Assembly: GCF_030694375.1 (NCBI RefSeq)
Contig: NZ_JAUXYL010000023.1
Coordinates: 1-64,000 of the forward strand
Length of the DNA stretch: 64,000 bases
Origin: Algoriphagus sp.
Lineage (GTDB): Bacteria; Bacteroidota; Bacteroidia; Cytophagales; Cyclobacteriaceae
Reading direction: 5' to 3'
Part shown: in pieces, positions 16,461-25,580 of the stretch
How positions within the stretch are numbered: position 1 is the first letter of the stretch
How the letters are laid out: each line of letters opens with the position of its first letter
Program-made: the position numbers and the translations under genes
Notes under the pieces: generated by a model
Database searches by the model: none
The model's input: the letters and a program-made list of their open reading frames with translations, nothing else
Told to the model about the DNA's origin: nothing

Positions 16461-18419
16461 ATGAACCATTTAAAACAATTAAGCTTAGCTTTTCTTTTTT
16501 TCGCCGTTTTGACGGAGTCATTTTCCCAGGTAGACACCACCCGTTTTACCAATCATGGTCCGCAGCTTTTTGCCTCCATGATTCAGGGTAGTGTATTTGC
16601 AAAAGACCAACATGGAAATGATCTGATCTATACCGTCGTCCGGGGCGAGCCGGCGCATTTGTTGGGATATGACCTCAAAACCAGGGAATTGATTTTGGAT
16701 CAGGCCCTTCCTAAAGCTGATGGAGCCTGGGATTTGGCACAGTCTTCCGATGGGACACTGTATGCTCCGGGAGCAAACGGTAGCTTGTTTGCCCATATTC
16801 CCGGAACTCAGGAAGTCAAGGATTTGGGCGTAGTCCTGGAAGGAGAGACCTACCTTTGGAATCTCAGCTCTGGAGCGGATGGTGAAGTTTTCGGTGCTAC
16901 TTATCCCGGTTGCCGGGTTTTTAGATACCATCCAAAAGAAGGTTTTTCTGATGTGGGAAAGGGGCCATTGGTGGAAAATGAAAACTATGTCCGAAGCCTG
17001 GCTTTCTATCCCAAGACAGGGATGCTTTATGCCGGTGTTGGTTCAAAAGCTCATCTGATCGAAATCAATCCGAAAACAGGAGAGAAAAAGGAATTGCTAC
17101 CCGAGAAATTCAAAGACTTCGAGTTCGTCTATGGGCTCGAAATCGTCCCCGGATTGGATGGAAACGACAGACTTTTTGCACTCATTACTAATGGGAGCAT
17201 TACCCTGGTCTATAACTTGAAGACTCGGGAATTTGAACAGGAAATACAGGGTATGGACATGCGGGCGATCGCAGGAGAAAATTCCGGAAGGGCCGTATAC
17301 TACACCTCAAAGTCTGATTTGATGAGTTTTGATCCGGCCCAATCAGTGGAAACGGCGCAAAAACTGGCAGAGGGAGTCGGTACTGCGCTCGCTTTCAATA
17401 TCGGAACGGATGGAAAGGTTTATTTCCTGACTTCAGGTGCAAATTTGATTTCATACGACCCGAAGGATAATTTACTGGAAAAAACCAAGCTTCAAATCCC
17501 CGGACAGCCCATCCCAATCCACTCCTTGCTGACCGCTCCTGACGGTAAAATCTGGTCGGGTGGCTACTTGGCCGGAGGAAATGCGACTTTCGATCCTAAG
17601 ACCGGGACGCATACCTTTCTCCCTGGTTTGGATCAGACTGAGGCAATGTCTGTGCTGGGAGATCAAATCTTTTTTGGGGTTTACCCAAAGGGGAAATTCT
17701 ATGTGTATGACAGCAAATCCAAGTGGATGCCCAAGGAAAATAACCCAAAATTTCTGGGGCAGAAAGAAGGTCAAAGCCGCTCATTTGCCCAGGTTAGCAT
17801 TCCGGAACGTCAGTTACTTGTCTTTGGGATGATTCCTGAATATGGAAAACTTGGAGGAGCGATGGTTACCTATGATTTGGCAAAAGAGGAGTTGAAATTC
17901 TTTGACAGCCCGGTTGACAAGCAGTCGATCGCTACCTTGGCTTATACCGGAACGTATGTGCTTGGAGGCACTACCATCTCCGGAGGATTAGGGAAAAACC
18001 CCGAAACCAAGGAAGCGGTGTTGTTTGCTTGGGATCCGACCACAGGTCAAACCCTGTTTGATACGGTGCCTGTTCCAGGTGCCTCTGCCTTGACCGGACT
18101 GATCAAGGGGCCAGACGGGAATTTCTGGGGAATGGGAGATGGCACTTTATTCATTTTTGATCCAGTGGAGCGAAAAGTGATTTTCACCCAAAAGCTTTAT
18201 GATTTCCCTCCATTTAAAAGTCATATCTGGAGAAGTGCCTTTCTGGTTCTTCATCCGGATGGAAATATCTATGGGACTGATTGGGAAAAACTGTTCAAAC
18301 TGGATCCGCTGACCAAGGAAGTGACACAATTGACAAAAAACGCAGCCTTATTGGTCATGGGGAATGATGGCACACTGTATTTCAAAAGAGGTACTGAGCT
18401 ATGGTCATACCGTCCCTGA
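16461..18419 (+). CDS. Exported beta-propeller protein (SMP-30/WD-like)
   Basis: A 652-residue protein with a signal peptide cut near ESFSQVD. The mature part is built of repeated propeller blades with motifs such as SSDGTLYAPGANG, GTDGKVYFLTSG, APDGKIWSGGYL and GPDGNFWGMGDG, roughly one every 45-55 residues and about ten in all, perhaps two propellers. No catalytic residues stand out. It is the last gene of the catabolic region and has its own strong terminator. It may bind or process a sugar derivative in the periplasm, but no function can be assigned from sequence. Confidence 0.7.
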   Translation: MNHLKQLSLAFLFFAVLTESFSQVDTTRFTNHGPQLFASMIQGSVFAKDQHGNDLIYTVVRGEPAHLLGYDLKTRELILDQALPKADGAWDLAQSSDGTLYAPGANGSLFAHIPGTQEVKDLGVVLEGETYLWNLSSGADGEVFGATYPGCRVFRYHPKEGFSDVGKGPLVENENYVRSLAFYPKTGMLYAGVGSKAHLIEINPKTGEKKELLPEKFKDFEFVYGLEIVPGLDGNDRLFALITNGSITLVYNLKTREFEQEIQGMDMRAIAGENSGRAVYYTSKSDLMSFDPAQSVETAQKLAEGVGTALAFNIGTDGKVYFLTSGANLISYDPKDNLLEKTKLQIPGQPIPIHSLLTAPDGKIWSGGYLAGGNATFDPKTGTHTFLPGLDQTEAMSVLGDQIFFGVYPKGKFYVYDSKSKWMPKENNPKFLGQKEGQSRSFAQVSIPERQLLVFGMIPEYGKLGGAMVTYDLAKEELKFFDSPVDKQSIATLAYTGTYVLGGTTISGGLGKNPETKEAVLFAWDPTTGQTLFDTVPVPGASALTGLIKGPDGNFWGMGDGTLFIFDPVERKVIFTQKLYDFPPFKSHIWRSAFLVLHPDGNIYGTDWEKLFKLDPLTKEVTQLTKNAALLVMGNDGTLYFKRGTELWSYRP

Positions 18420-18456
18420 TCAAAGAGTTTACTTTTTTCATATTCCGACTGGAAAA

Positions 18457-18488
18457 GCGCATACTGCTGGTATGCGTTTTTTTTTTTC
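18457..18488 (+). terminator. Strong intrinsic terminator
   Basis: CGCATAC and GTATGCG form a GC-rich stem around TGCTG and are followed by at least ten T residues. It ends the propeller gene and the catabolic region. Confidence 0.85.
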
Positions 18489-18639
18489 CTTAATAAAGAT
18501 TATCCGCTTTTTCTCCCCTCCACCACAAACGATATCGCCTAGCACCGATCGCCGCCTCCCGGAAGCCAGGAAGTCGAGGTGAAGCAAATAAAAATTGGCT
18601 ATTGCTGTCATTGCGGACATCCATATTCTTTAAAGAGAA

Positions 18640-18892
18640 CTCCCTTCAATGTGCTGTGAGCTTGTACGTACTCGTCCCTCGTACCCCCCCCCTAGCTCCG
18701 AAATCTGACATCCAGCATCTATCATCAAACATCGGACATCGGTCACCTAACATCGGTCAACCTTCACCCATCTTCGGTCTCCGGTCTCCGGTCTTCCCGC
18801 TTGTCACCTCGTACCTCGTACTTCGTACCTCGTCCCTCGTCCCTCGTATCTCGTACTTCGTATCTCGTATCTCGCACCTCGTACCTCAAAAC
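18640..18892. repeat. Phrase array (ACATCGG and CTCGTACTTCG words)
   Basis: About 250 bp of quasi-repeats. The first half uses words such as ACATCGGTC and CGGTCTCCGGTCT. The second half has more than ten variants of CTCGTACCTCGTACTTCG. The array runs into the stop codon of the acetyltransferase at 18886. The track ORF at 18602-18952 is an artefact of this repeat. Confidence 0.7.
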
Positions 18893-19824
18893 ACCTCCAA
18901 ATCCCCCAAACTCCATCCCCAAGGCAAGGCCATTGGAGAGCTATCATCCTGAACTTTTCGCAATGTGACCACAGGACCAATTTTCATAATTGGGATCAGG
19001 CCCATTTCAAGGATTTTTTGATTGGGGTAGTTTAGCCCTGAAAAAGATGAAAACCTTGAGCCCGAAGCTTCAATTCGCTCATTTAGCGTTTTTTGGAAGT
19101 CCTTTTCCAAAGTCTTGGTAAGCTTTTGGCTGACCAGCAAATCACAGATTCGAAATTCCCGACCCATTTTCCCCTCTTTGATTCGGTAGACCAAGAGGTA
19201 GTTTTCTCCGTCACTGAGGAATTGATAGGGGAAAAGTGGATTGTCTCGAAACCTCCAATTTAGGTACCCGGGAACAATTCGGGTTTGGGTTGCAACTCCT
19301 TCCCGGGATGAAGTTTCTATTCTTCGGATAAGCTTTGAAATTCTATTCCAATCTGATGAGGGTACCTCTTTTTGTTTTCCGGATTTACTGAAGTGGAAAT
19401 TAAGTTTGAGCGGAAGTTTCCCCCATTTTTCCCAATCCATTTTAAGGTATCCCGGCGTGCTTTTAGCATTGGGCGTATTGAAGATCAAATCAAGGCCTTC
19501 TTTTTTGATGTCTTCGATCAGTGCCAACGTGAGATTTTTGAATATGCCTTTTCCCTGATGATCAGGGTGAGTGGCGGTATCGACCGCACGGCAGGCTTTG
19601 AGGATTTTCCCTTGATCCAAAAACTCCCACCTCAGGAATGCCCTGACTCCAATCAGTTGACCGGCTTCCTCGGCAACTAAGACTGGAGACTTCCCAAAAG
19701 GATTGTACAGGTGTTTCCACTTCCAAAGCGCTTCAGATTTTGGAATCATACTTTCCCCCAATGAAAGTTTCAGCAGTTCAATAATTTGGGGGATATCCGA
19801 TTCCGTAGCTTTACGAATGTTCAT
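18886..19824 (-). CDS. GNAT family N-acetyltransferase
   Basis: A 312-residue protein whose N-terminal half is a GNAT acetyltransferase domain. It starts NIRKATESDIPQIIELLKLSLGES, and the acetyl-CoA pyrophosphate loop is seen as HPDHQGKGIF. The C-terminal 190 residues include NTPNAKSTPGYLKMDW and a second, less clear domain. Such two-part GNATs often sit at polysaccharide or cell-envelope loci and acylate sugars or peptides. It is divergent from the Wza/Wzc genes that follow, consistent with that setting. Its stop codon lies inside a phrase array. The substrate is unknown. Confidence 0.82.
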   Translation of the reverse strand: MNIRKATESDIPQIIELLKLSLGESMIPKSEALWKWKHLYNPFGKSPVLVAEEAGQLIGVRAFLRWEFLDQGKILKACRAVDTATHPDHQGKGIFKNLTLALIEDIKKEGLDLIFNTPNAKSTPGYLKMDWEKWGKLPLKLNFHFSKSGKQKEVPSSDWNRISKLIRRIETSSREGVATQTRIVPGYLNWRFRDNPLFPYQFLSDGENYLLVYRIKEGKMGREFRICDLLVSQKLTKTLEKDFQKTLNERIEASGSRFSSFSGLNYPNQKILEMGLIPIMKIGPVVTLRKVQDDSSPMALPWGWSLGDLEVF

Positions 19825-20031
19825 AGGCTCAATTTAGGGGAAAATGTCATTGCAACCGAACAAGACCTTGCCGGGTTTTCTCCATTGTGGTATTTCCGGA
19901 GCCGATCCCTCGCAATAGTAGGATGGAGTAAAGCTTATTTAGTAATAGCTTAATTCAAAAAGTATATTTTGCACAGCATATACTAGTTCACCATAAATCT
20001 TTACTTGAATCCTTTCTGGCAACATATTGGC

Positions 20032-20060
20032 TTGAGGATAATCAATTTTACATATCTTTG
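20032..20060 (+). promoter_or_regulatory. Putative Bacteroidota promoter for the Wza/Wzc genes
   Basis: TATCTTTG at 20053-20060 matches the TAnnTTTG -7 element, with TTGA 17 bases upstream at 20032-20035. The export gene start lies 25 bases downstream. Position and sequence are suggestive only. Confidence 0.45.
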
Positions 20061-20085
20061 ATTTACTGAGTTCAAATCATTCTAA

Positions 20086-20910
20086 ATGAAGCATCTCTTC
20101 TTTTTCGCCTGCATCACTCTTTTGGCATCTTCCTGTATCAGTAATAAGCGGATAACTTATTTACAAAACCTTTCTGACAGTACCGCAATCGGGCTAAATG
20201 AGTTTATTCCATTTGCTGAAGTCGACTATACTTACATCCTGCAACCCTTTGACATCGTACAAATTGACTTTGCCAGCGCAGATCCCGAATTGGTAGCCGG
20301 ATTCACCTTTTTGAATTCCCCGCAAGGTGCGGGTGCCAGAATCGGCATAGGTGGAGGTGGTGGGGGAGGCAGTGACCCGCTCTACATGTCGGGTTACTCC
20401 TTGGACAAAGATGGGATGGTCGAAATACCCAAATTGGGCAAAATCAAAATCAGTGGACTTTCCGAAGAGCAGGCAAAAGTGGCCGTGCAGCAGGAAATCA
20501 ACAAATTTTTCAAGGAGGAAGTATTTGTTAGACTAAGGATGGCCGGAATCCGATACACCACTTTGGGGGAATTTAACAGTGTGGGTGTTCAGATTATTTA
20601 TAAAAACAGAGCAACTCTTTTTGATGCTTTGGCCACAGCAGGCGAAACCAGCCTCTTGGGAAAAAAGAACAAAATGTTTCTCATTCGACAATATGATGGT
20701 GGAACAAAAATCCATCAGATTAACCTCAATGACAGGGCTTTGCTCGGAAGCCCCTGGTTTTTTATCCAACCCAATGACATTTTGTATCTCGAACCGATGA
20801 AAATCCGTCAAATAGGTACTGCAGATAATTTGACAGCTTCTTTAGCTTTATTTGCCGGACTCTTTGCTTCAACTCTTTTAATATTTAATTTAGTTTCGAG
20901 AGGAATATAA
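20086..20910 (+). CDS. Polysaccharide export outer-membrane lipoprotein (Wza-like)
   Basis: A 274-residue lipoprotein with lipobox LASSC near residue 17. It has a polysaccharide export domain (about 45-140, YILQPFDIVQIDF then GYSLDKDGMVEIPKLGKIKI) and a SLBB-like part (about 150-235). A hydrophobic C-terminal segment (about 250-270) would form the outer-membrane helix. A run of glycines (GIGGGGGGGSD) lies inside the first domain and looks like a flexible insertion. It should form the outer channel for capsule or exopolysaccharide with the Wzc kinase encoded four bases downstream. Confidence 0.9.
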   Translation: MKHLFFFACITLLASSCISNKRITYLQNLSDSTAIGLNEFIPFAEVDYTYILQPFDIVQIDFASADPELVAGFTFLNSPQGAGARIGIGGGGGGGSDPLYMSGYSLDKDGMVEIPKLGKIKISGLSEEQAKVAVQQEINKFFKEEVFVRLRMAGIRYTTLGEFNSVGVQIIYKNRATLFDALATAGETSLLGKKNKMFLIRQYDGGTKIHQINLNDRALLGSPWFFIQPNDILYLEPMKIRQIGTADNLTASLALFAGLFASTLLIFNLVSRGI

Positions 20911-20914
20911 GAAG

Positions 20915-23377
20915 ATGGAGAAACTGGATCTGAGTCAACTCGACAACGAAGAAAAAGCACTGGAGATCAGGTATGTGATCGCCAAGTACATTCGTTATTG
21001 GCCTTGGTATGTGCTCTTTACGGTTATTTTTCTCACTGCAACCTTCCTCTTTCATCGTTACACCGTCGATGAGTTTGAAGTTACGGGTTCCATCGTCATC
21101 AAAAACAGCAACACCCCTGAATCCAGGATTTTGGATCGCTCAAATATTTTCAATGCAGGTATAAATCTTGAAAATGATATCCTCCGCCTTCGGTCAAAAA
21201 ATATGGCCCGAATTGCCATGGATAAACTCCACTTTGATGTGGAATATTTTGCTAAAACCAATATCAAGGACATCGAACTCTATGATCGATCTCCGATACG
21301 AATCGAGGTAGATTGGAATCACCTGCAGGTAACTGATGCATCGGTTGAACTGGAAATCCTTTCCGAAACCAATTTCAAACTGCTTCCTGCAGAGTCAGGC
21401 TTGATGGACTTCAACTCCGCGCAGGCTGCCGGTGATGAATCAGTGTATAATAAGACATATACCTTCGGACAAACTATAGAAACCGCAAGGTCCAAATTTA
21501 CGGTCTTTTTGGTCAATCCATCCCGAATAGGCGAATTGGTTATTTTTAGATTTGTCAATCCCGCTGTCTTGGAAGAACAACTTGCCAGATCTGTACAAGT
21601 AGTTCTGCAAAATGAATATTCTTCTGTATTGAGACTCAGTACTACCACCAAGGTCGTTGAAAAGGGTAGAGACTACATCAACGCCCTGATGCAATCCTAC
21701 ATTGAGTACGATCTCAATGAGAAAAATAAAATCCAGGAAAATACCATTGACTTTATTGAAAGCCAACTTGGGTACTTGGAGGATTCACTCAAGGCCAAAG
21801 AAAGGGAACTGCAACGGTTCAAAGTTGACAACAAACTCTTGGATGTTTCGGCTGAGTTTTCCAGCATTCTTTCTAAAATGAATGCCTTGGACGAACGCAA
21901 TGCTGCCCTGGAATTCCAACTTCAATACTTCGAGGAAATCCGACAGTATATGGAGCGTAAAAGCAGGGACTTTTCTGATGTCGTTGCACCTTCTGTGATT
22001 GGTGTCCCTGATCCATTGCTGAATGGGCTGATCCAAACCTTGGTCACCTTGTCCCAAGAGCGCAGAAAACTTCTGGCCACGGTCAATGAAAATCACCCGG
22101 AGGTAATCAAAATCGATGTGCAAATGGAAAAGGTCCAGGATGCACTCTTTGAAAACGTGGTCAATCTGATTGAAAACACAAACAAACAAAAGAAAAGTAT
22201 TCAGGCCGAAATCAGAGTATACGATGCTCAGTTTGCAACACTTCCTGAATCCGAATCCAAGTACACCAGTATTTTCAGGGAATTTAAACTTCGGGAGTCG
22301 CTCTACACATATTTGCTCGAGAAAAGGGCAGAGGCTGGTATAGCGCGCGCTGCTAACGTCTCCGACAATGCGATTCTGGATTTGGCAAAAAAAGGAACAC
22401 TCGTATTTCCAAAGAAAACCCAAAACTATGGTTTGGCCTTGGCACTTGGGCTATTGTTGCCTTTCGGATTCATCGTGTTGCGGGATATGTTTGACGATAG
22501 CATCAAGGATCAGCGCGACTTGAAAAAGCATTTCATGATTCCTCAACTCGGTGTCGTGGGCTACAGCACTAAGGGAACCAACAAGGTGGTCTTGGAACAT
22601 CCTAAATCTGCAGTTGCGGAATCCTTCAGGTCACTCCGCTCAGCGATTTCATATTTGGCTGCCGGTAAAAACACCAAAAAAATTCTTGTCACCTCCTCTG
22701 TTTCAGGTGAAGGGAAAACATTTACCTCCCTCAATTTGGCTTCAGCAATGGCTTTGGGTTCAAAGAAAACAGTGGTGGTAGGTGCTGACTTGAGAAGACC
22801 AAAATTGGCCAGTTATTTTGATCATTCAGAAAAGGTGGGATTGTCCACCTATTTAATCGGTAAGGTATCCGCAGAATCGATAATTTTCCCGACACAACAA
22901 GAAAACCTGTTCTTTGTTCCTTCCGGGGTAATTCCTCCCAATCCTGCCGAACTACTTCAGACACCCCGGTTAATTGAGTTCTTGAGCTATTTGGACGAAC
23001 GCTTTGATATCATCGTTTTTGATACCCCTCCTATGGGATTGGTATCAGAGACCATCGATCTGATGCGCTTATTTGATATCAATCTTTATGTGGTTAGGCA
23101 AAATTATACCATCAAGGACCACTTGGTGATGATCAACGACCTGTTTAACAACAAGCAGGTCAAAAATGTCTATGGTGTCTTTAACGGAATACTCAATTCA
23201 GGCTATCACTACGAAGGCTACAATTACGGCTACGGCAATACCTACCTGTACTCCCAGAATAACAAGTACATGTATAATTACTACGGAGACGACCTGGAGA
23301 CCAAGAAAAAGAAAATCAAAAAGGCCAGTACCTTTGATCCCGTCAAAGCGATAAAGAAGGTTTTTAGAATCAGATGA
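20915..23377 (+). CDS. Wzc-type polysaccharide co-polymerase and BY-kinase
   Basis: An 820-residue inner-membrane protein with a first helix at about 35-50, a Wzz periplasmic domain with long coiled coils (about 270-450), a second helix near 505-525 and a cytoplasmic tyrosine kinase. Kinase motifs are Walker A (SVSGEGKTF), Walker A' (VVVGADLRRPK) and Walker B (DIIVFDTPPMG). The C-terminus is a dense tyrosine cluster (GYNYGYGNTYLYSQNNKYMY), the usual autophosphorylation site. It controls chain length and export together with the Wza-like lipoprotein. Polymerase and transferase genes are not in the window. Confidence 0.93.
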   Translation: MEKLDLSQLDNEEKALEIRYVIAKYIRYWPWYVLFTVIFLTATFLFHRYTVDEFEVTGSIVIKNSNTPESRILDRSNIFNAGINLENDILRLRSKNMARIAMDKLHFDVEYFAKTNIKDIELYDRSPIRIEVDWNHLQVTDASVELEILSETNFKLLPAESGLMDFNSAQAAGDESVYNKTYTFGQTIETARSKFTVFLVNPSRIGELVIFRFVNPAVLEEQLARSVQVVLQNEYSSVLRLSTTTKVVEKGRDYINALMQSYIEYDLNEKNKIQENTIDFIESQLGYLEDSLKAKERELQRFKVDNKLLDVSAEFSSILSKMNALDERNAALEFQLQYFEEIRQYMERKSRDFSDVVAPSVIGVPDPLLNGLIQTLVTLSQERRKLLATVNENHPEVIKIDVQMEKVQDALFENVVNLIENTNKQKKSIQAEIRVYDAQFATLPESESKYTSIFREFKLRESLYTYLLEKRAEAGIARAANVSDNAILDLAKKGTLVFPKKTQNYGLALALGLLLPFGFIVLRDMFDDSIKDQRDLKKHFMIPQLGVVGYSTKGTNKVVLEHPKSAVAESFRSLRSAISYLAAGKNTKKILVTSSVSGEGKTFTSLNLASAMALGSKKTVVVGADLRRPKLASYFDHSEKVGLSTYLIGKVSAESIIFPTQQENLFFVPSGVIPPNPAELLQTPRLIEFLSYLDERFDIIVFDTPPMGLVSETIDLMRLFDINLYVVRQNYTIKDHLVMINDLFNNKQVKNVYGVFNGILNSGYHYEGYNYGYGNTYLYSQNNKYMYNYYGDDLETKKKKIKKASTFDPVKAIKKVFRIR

Positions 23378-23426
23378 TAAACTGAACAAAAAACGATTCG
23401 ATTTCTTTTTATTCACTTTAATGAAA

Positions 23427-23548
23427 TGCCCATGACCTCGTAGCTTCGGTACCACAGGGGAAGGATGATCCGGAGCGTTCTCCCGATCCGTCGCGGCGGA
23501 AGGGACAGCAGGAGCTACTTTTAAAAAACAAATTATAATCACATGAAA
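23427..23548 (+). mobile_element. TGAAA-targeted mini-element at the kdsB start (122 bp)
   Basis: It starts after ATGAAA (23421-23426) and ends in ATGAAA (23543-23548), which is the present kdsB start. The 5' TGCCCATGA and the 3' AAACAAATTATAATCACATGAAA match the family. The middle is longer and contains a GTCGCGGCGG-type GC-rich insertion, and the last stem partner (CATGTG) is missing. Removing the element would leave the same ATGAAA start. Confidence 0.65.
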
Positions 23549-24268
23549 ATAGCCGCTCTCATACCTGCACGTTATGCTTCCACCCGCCTGCCGGCCAAGT
23601 TGGTACAGGACCTTGGTGGGATTTCGGTGATTCAGCGTACTTACCTAAGTACACTTGCTGCAGGCGTTTTTGACGAGGTTTGGGTCGTCACTGATCATAA
23701 AGAAATTGAACGGCAGATTCTGGACCTTGGAGGAAATGTCTACTTCAGTAAGAAAAATCATGAAAGCGGTTCGGATCGGATTGCCGAAGCTCTGGAGAAA
23801 GTTGATGCCCACCTAATTGTCAATGTACAGGGGGACGAACCTTTCCAAGACCCTAAATCCCTGCAGGGTCTAGTTGCCGCTTTCGAAAGACCAAAAGTGA
23901 AAATGGCTTCCTTGATGTGCAGGATTTCGGAAGATGAGGCCTACAACCCAAATGCCGTCAAGGTTGTAGTGGATGAAAAAATGAATGCCATCTATTTTTC
24001 CCGCTCTCCAATCCCTTTTAATAGGGAAAGATCAGAGGATATTTTTTATTGGAAACATGTCGGAGTATATGCCTATACCCGTGAGCTATTGAAGGAATAC
24101 ACTTCTTGGCCTAAAGGCTACCTCGAACAAATCGAGATGCTCGAACAACTTCGATTGGTTGAAAAAGGAGTGAAAATCCGGATGGTCGAAACCACCCATC
24201 AGGCCATCGCAATCGACACCAAAGAAGACCTCGACCGGGCAAGGAATTTTTTGAAGAGTATTCTTTAA
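23543..24268 (+). CDS. kdsB: 3-deoxy-manno-octulosonate cytidylyltransferase
   Basis: A full-length 241-residue CMP-Kdo synthetase. It has the nucleotide-binding start IPARYASTRLPAKLV, the metal and substrate motif NVQGDEPF, and IYFSRSPIPFNR. It activates Kdo with CTP for lipopolysaccharide inner-core synthesis in the cytoplasm. It follows the Wza/Wzc genes by about 165 bp, most of which is a mini-element whose 3' end supplies the start codon. Function is confident. Confidence 0.95.
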   Translation: MKIAALIPARYASTRLPAKLVQDLGGISVIQRTYLSTLAAGVFDEVWVVTDHKEIERQILDLGGNVYFSKKNHESGSDRIAEALEKVDAHLIVNVQGDEPFQDPKSLQGLVAAFERPKVKMASLMCRISEDEAYNPNAVKVVVDEKMNAIYFSRSPIPFNRERSEDIFYWKHVGVYAYTRELLKEYTSWPKGYLEQIEMLEQLRLVEKGVKIRMVETTHQAIAIDTKEDLDRARNFLKSIL

Positions 24269-24490
24269 GTACAAGGTATCAAGTACCAAGTACCAAGTAT
24301 TGTCATTAATAATTTCAAACCGGAATCAAAAAATAAGACTTTTATACCCATTCTCCCCCCTTAAGGGGGTCGTGGGGTACATCCGACAATCAGTCATCCA
24401 GCCTCCCAGCTTCCTTGCTTCCTTACTTCTCAACAATGACAACCTTTTAAACATCCCTCATCAGTCATCCAGCATTCAACAATTTTTTCA
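24269..24490. repeat. Phrase arrays downstream of kdsB
   Basis: GTACCAAGTA-type words (AGTACAAGGTATCAAGTACC) occupy the first 35 bases. A CCCCCTTAAGGGGG palindrome follows, then TCATCCAGC/CAGCTTCCTTGC words. No gene is seen; the small track ORF at 24300-24503 is repeat-derived. Confidence 0.5.
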
Positions 24491-24548
24491 TATTATTCTT
24501 TGAGTAGTTTCATTCGATATTAGAAAAACCATATCTTAATTATGTAAT

Positions 24549-24698
24549 CTGTATATCCGCTTTCTTACCAGTAGCCATAGGAAATAAGGCTAGAAGTCCG
24601 ATGAGACGAGCTGTGGACTGTGGACGGTCGTCTGTCGACGATTATCCGCTTTTTGCAATTTCAATTTTAGCAAACTGGTAGAATTGCGGATAATCATA
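24549..24698. mobile_element. TATCCGC-end MITE with 9-bp target duplication
   Basis: The element has inverted ends, CTGTATATCCGCTTTCTTACCAGT on the left and the reverse of ACTGGTAGAATTGCGGATAATCATA on the right. It is flanked on both sides by TTATGTAAT (24540-24548 and 24699-24707), a convincing 9-bp target duplication. It is about 150 bp with no coding capacity. A related copy lies at 49657-49827. Confidence 0.65.
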
Positions 24699-24747
24699 TT
24701 ATGTAATTAACCAGCCCGTTTTCCATCACTCTTTTTTTTAGTTTTTA

Positions 24748-25578
24748 ATGTACCTGAATTCATTGATTTTATTTCAGTTTAATAGGGTTTTAGCCTTTGC
24801 ATCGGCTACAGATTCGAATGGAGATACTATCCAAATGGCCATTTTGCTTGGACTTATACCCGTAGTTCTGGCATTTTCTTTTATCATTTTTGTGATTTAT
24901 CGCTCCCGAAGGGAATCGGATTTCCGAAAAAGAGAAACCGAGCTTAGGCTCTCCAAAGCGGAAGGGGAACTCAAAGCCCTCCGTGCACAAATCAATCCTC
25001 ACTTCATCTTCAATTGCCTCAATTCTATCCATCATTTTATACAGTCCCATGAACCCAATCAGGCGGGTGATTACCTAATTAAGTTTTCCCAGTTGATCCG
25101 GTATGTGCTGGAAAGTTCCGCCAAACAGTGGGTTAGCCTTCAGGAAGAATTGGAGGCCAATCGAATCTACCTGGACCTCGAAAAACTTCGAACAGGCAAT
25201 GCATTCACTTATGGATTCACTTTGTCGGAAGAGCTACAGGCAGAGGAGATTTCTATTCCGCCAATGATGATTCAGCCCTTTTTGGAAAATGCTGTTTGGC
25301 ATGGGCTGAAGGAATCAGGTGTGATTGAAGTGTTGTTTTCTATGGAAAATGAAAATCATCTGCGAATCCGAATAAAAGACAATGGAAATGGTCATTCTGA
25401 AAAGTCCGATATCGACCTGTCCCGAATAGTCAAAAAGAGCTCCATGGGACTCAACCTGATGGAAGATCGATTTCGCACACTTAACGAACTTCGGGGTTCA
25501 AAAGCCGGATTCTATTTCAGTGAGCATACCTCGGAAGGAAAAGAAGTGATCGTAATTATACCTTTTGATAAAGATTGA
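24748..25578 (+). CDS. LytS/YehU-type sensor histidine kinase
   Basis: A 276-residue His_kinase-family (PF06580 type) protein. One clear helix (about 28-50, MAILLGLIPVVLAFSFIIFVIY) follows a short N-terminal hydrophobic stretch. The phospho-acceptor region is LRAQINPHFIFNCLNSIHHF, with the conserved His in NPHF. The HATPase domain carries QPFLENAVWHGL and KDNGNGH. It phosphorylates the LytTR regulator encoded directly downstream. There is little periplasmic sensing surface, so the signal is probably membrane-associated or cytoplasmic. Confidence 0.88.
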   Translation: MYLNSLILFQFNRVLAFASATDSNGDTIQMAILLGLIPVVLAFSFIIFVIYRSRRESDFRKRETELRLSKAEGELKALRAQINPHFIFNCLNSIHHFIQSHEPNQAGDYLIKFSQLIRYVLESSAKQWVSLQEELEANRIYLDLEKLRTGNAFTYGFTLSEELQAEEISIPPMMIQPFLENAVWHGLKESGVIEVLFSMENENHLRIRIKDNGNGHSEKSDIDLSRIVKKSSMGLNLMEDRFRTLNELRGSKAGFYFSEHTSEGKEVIVIIPFDKD

Positions 25579-25580
25579 TA

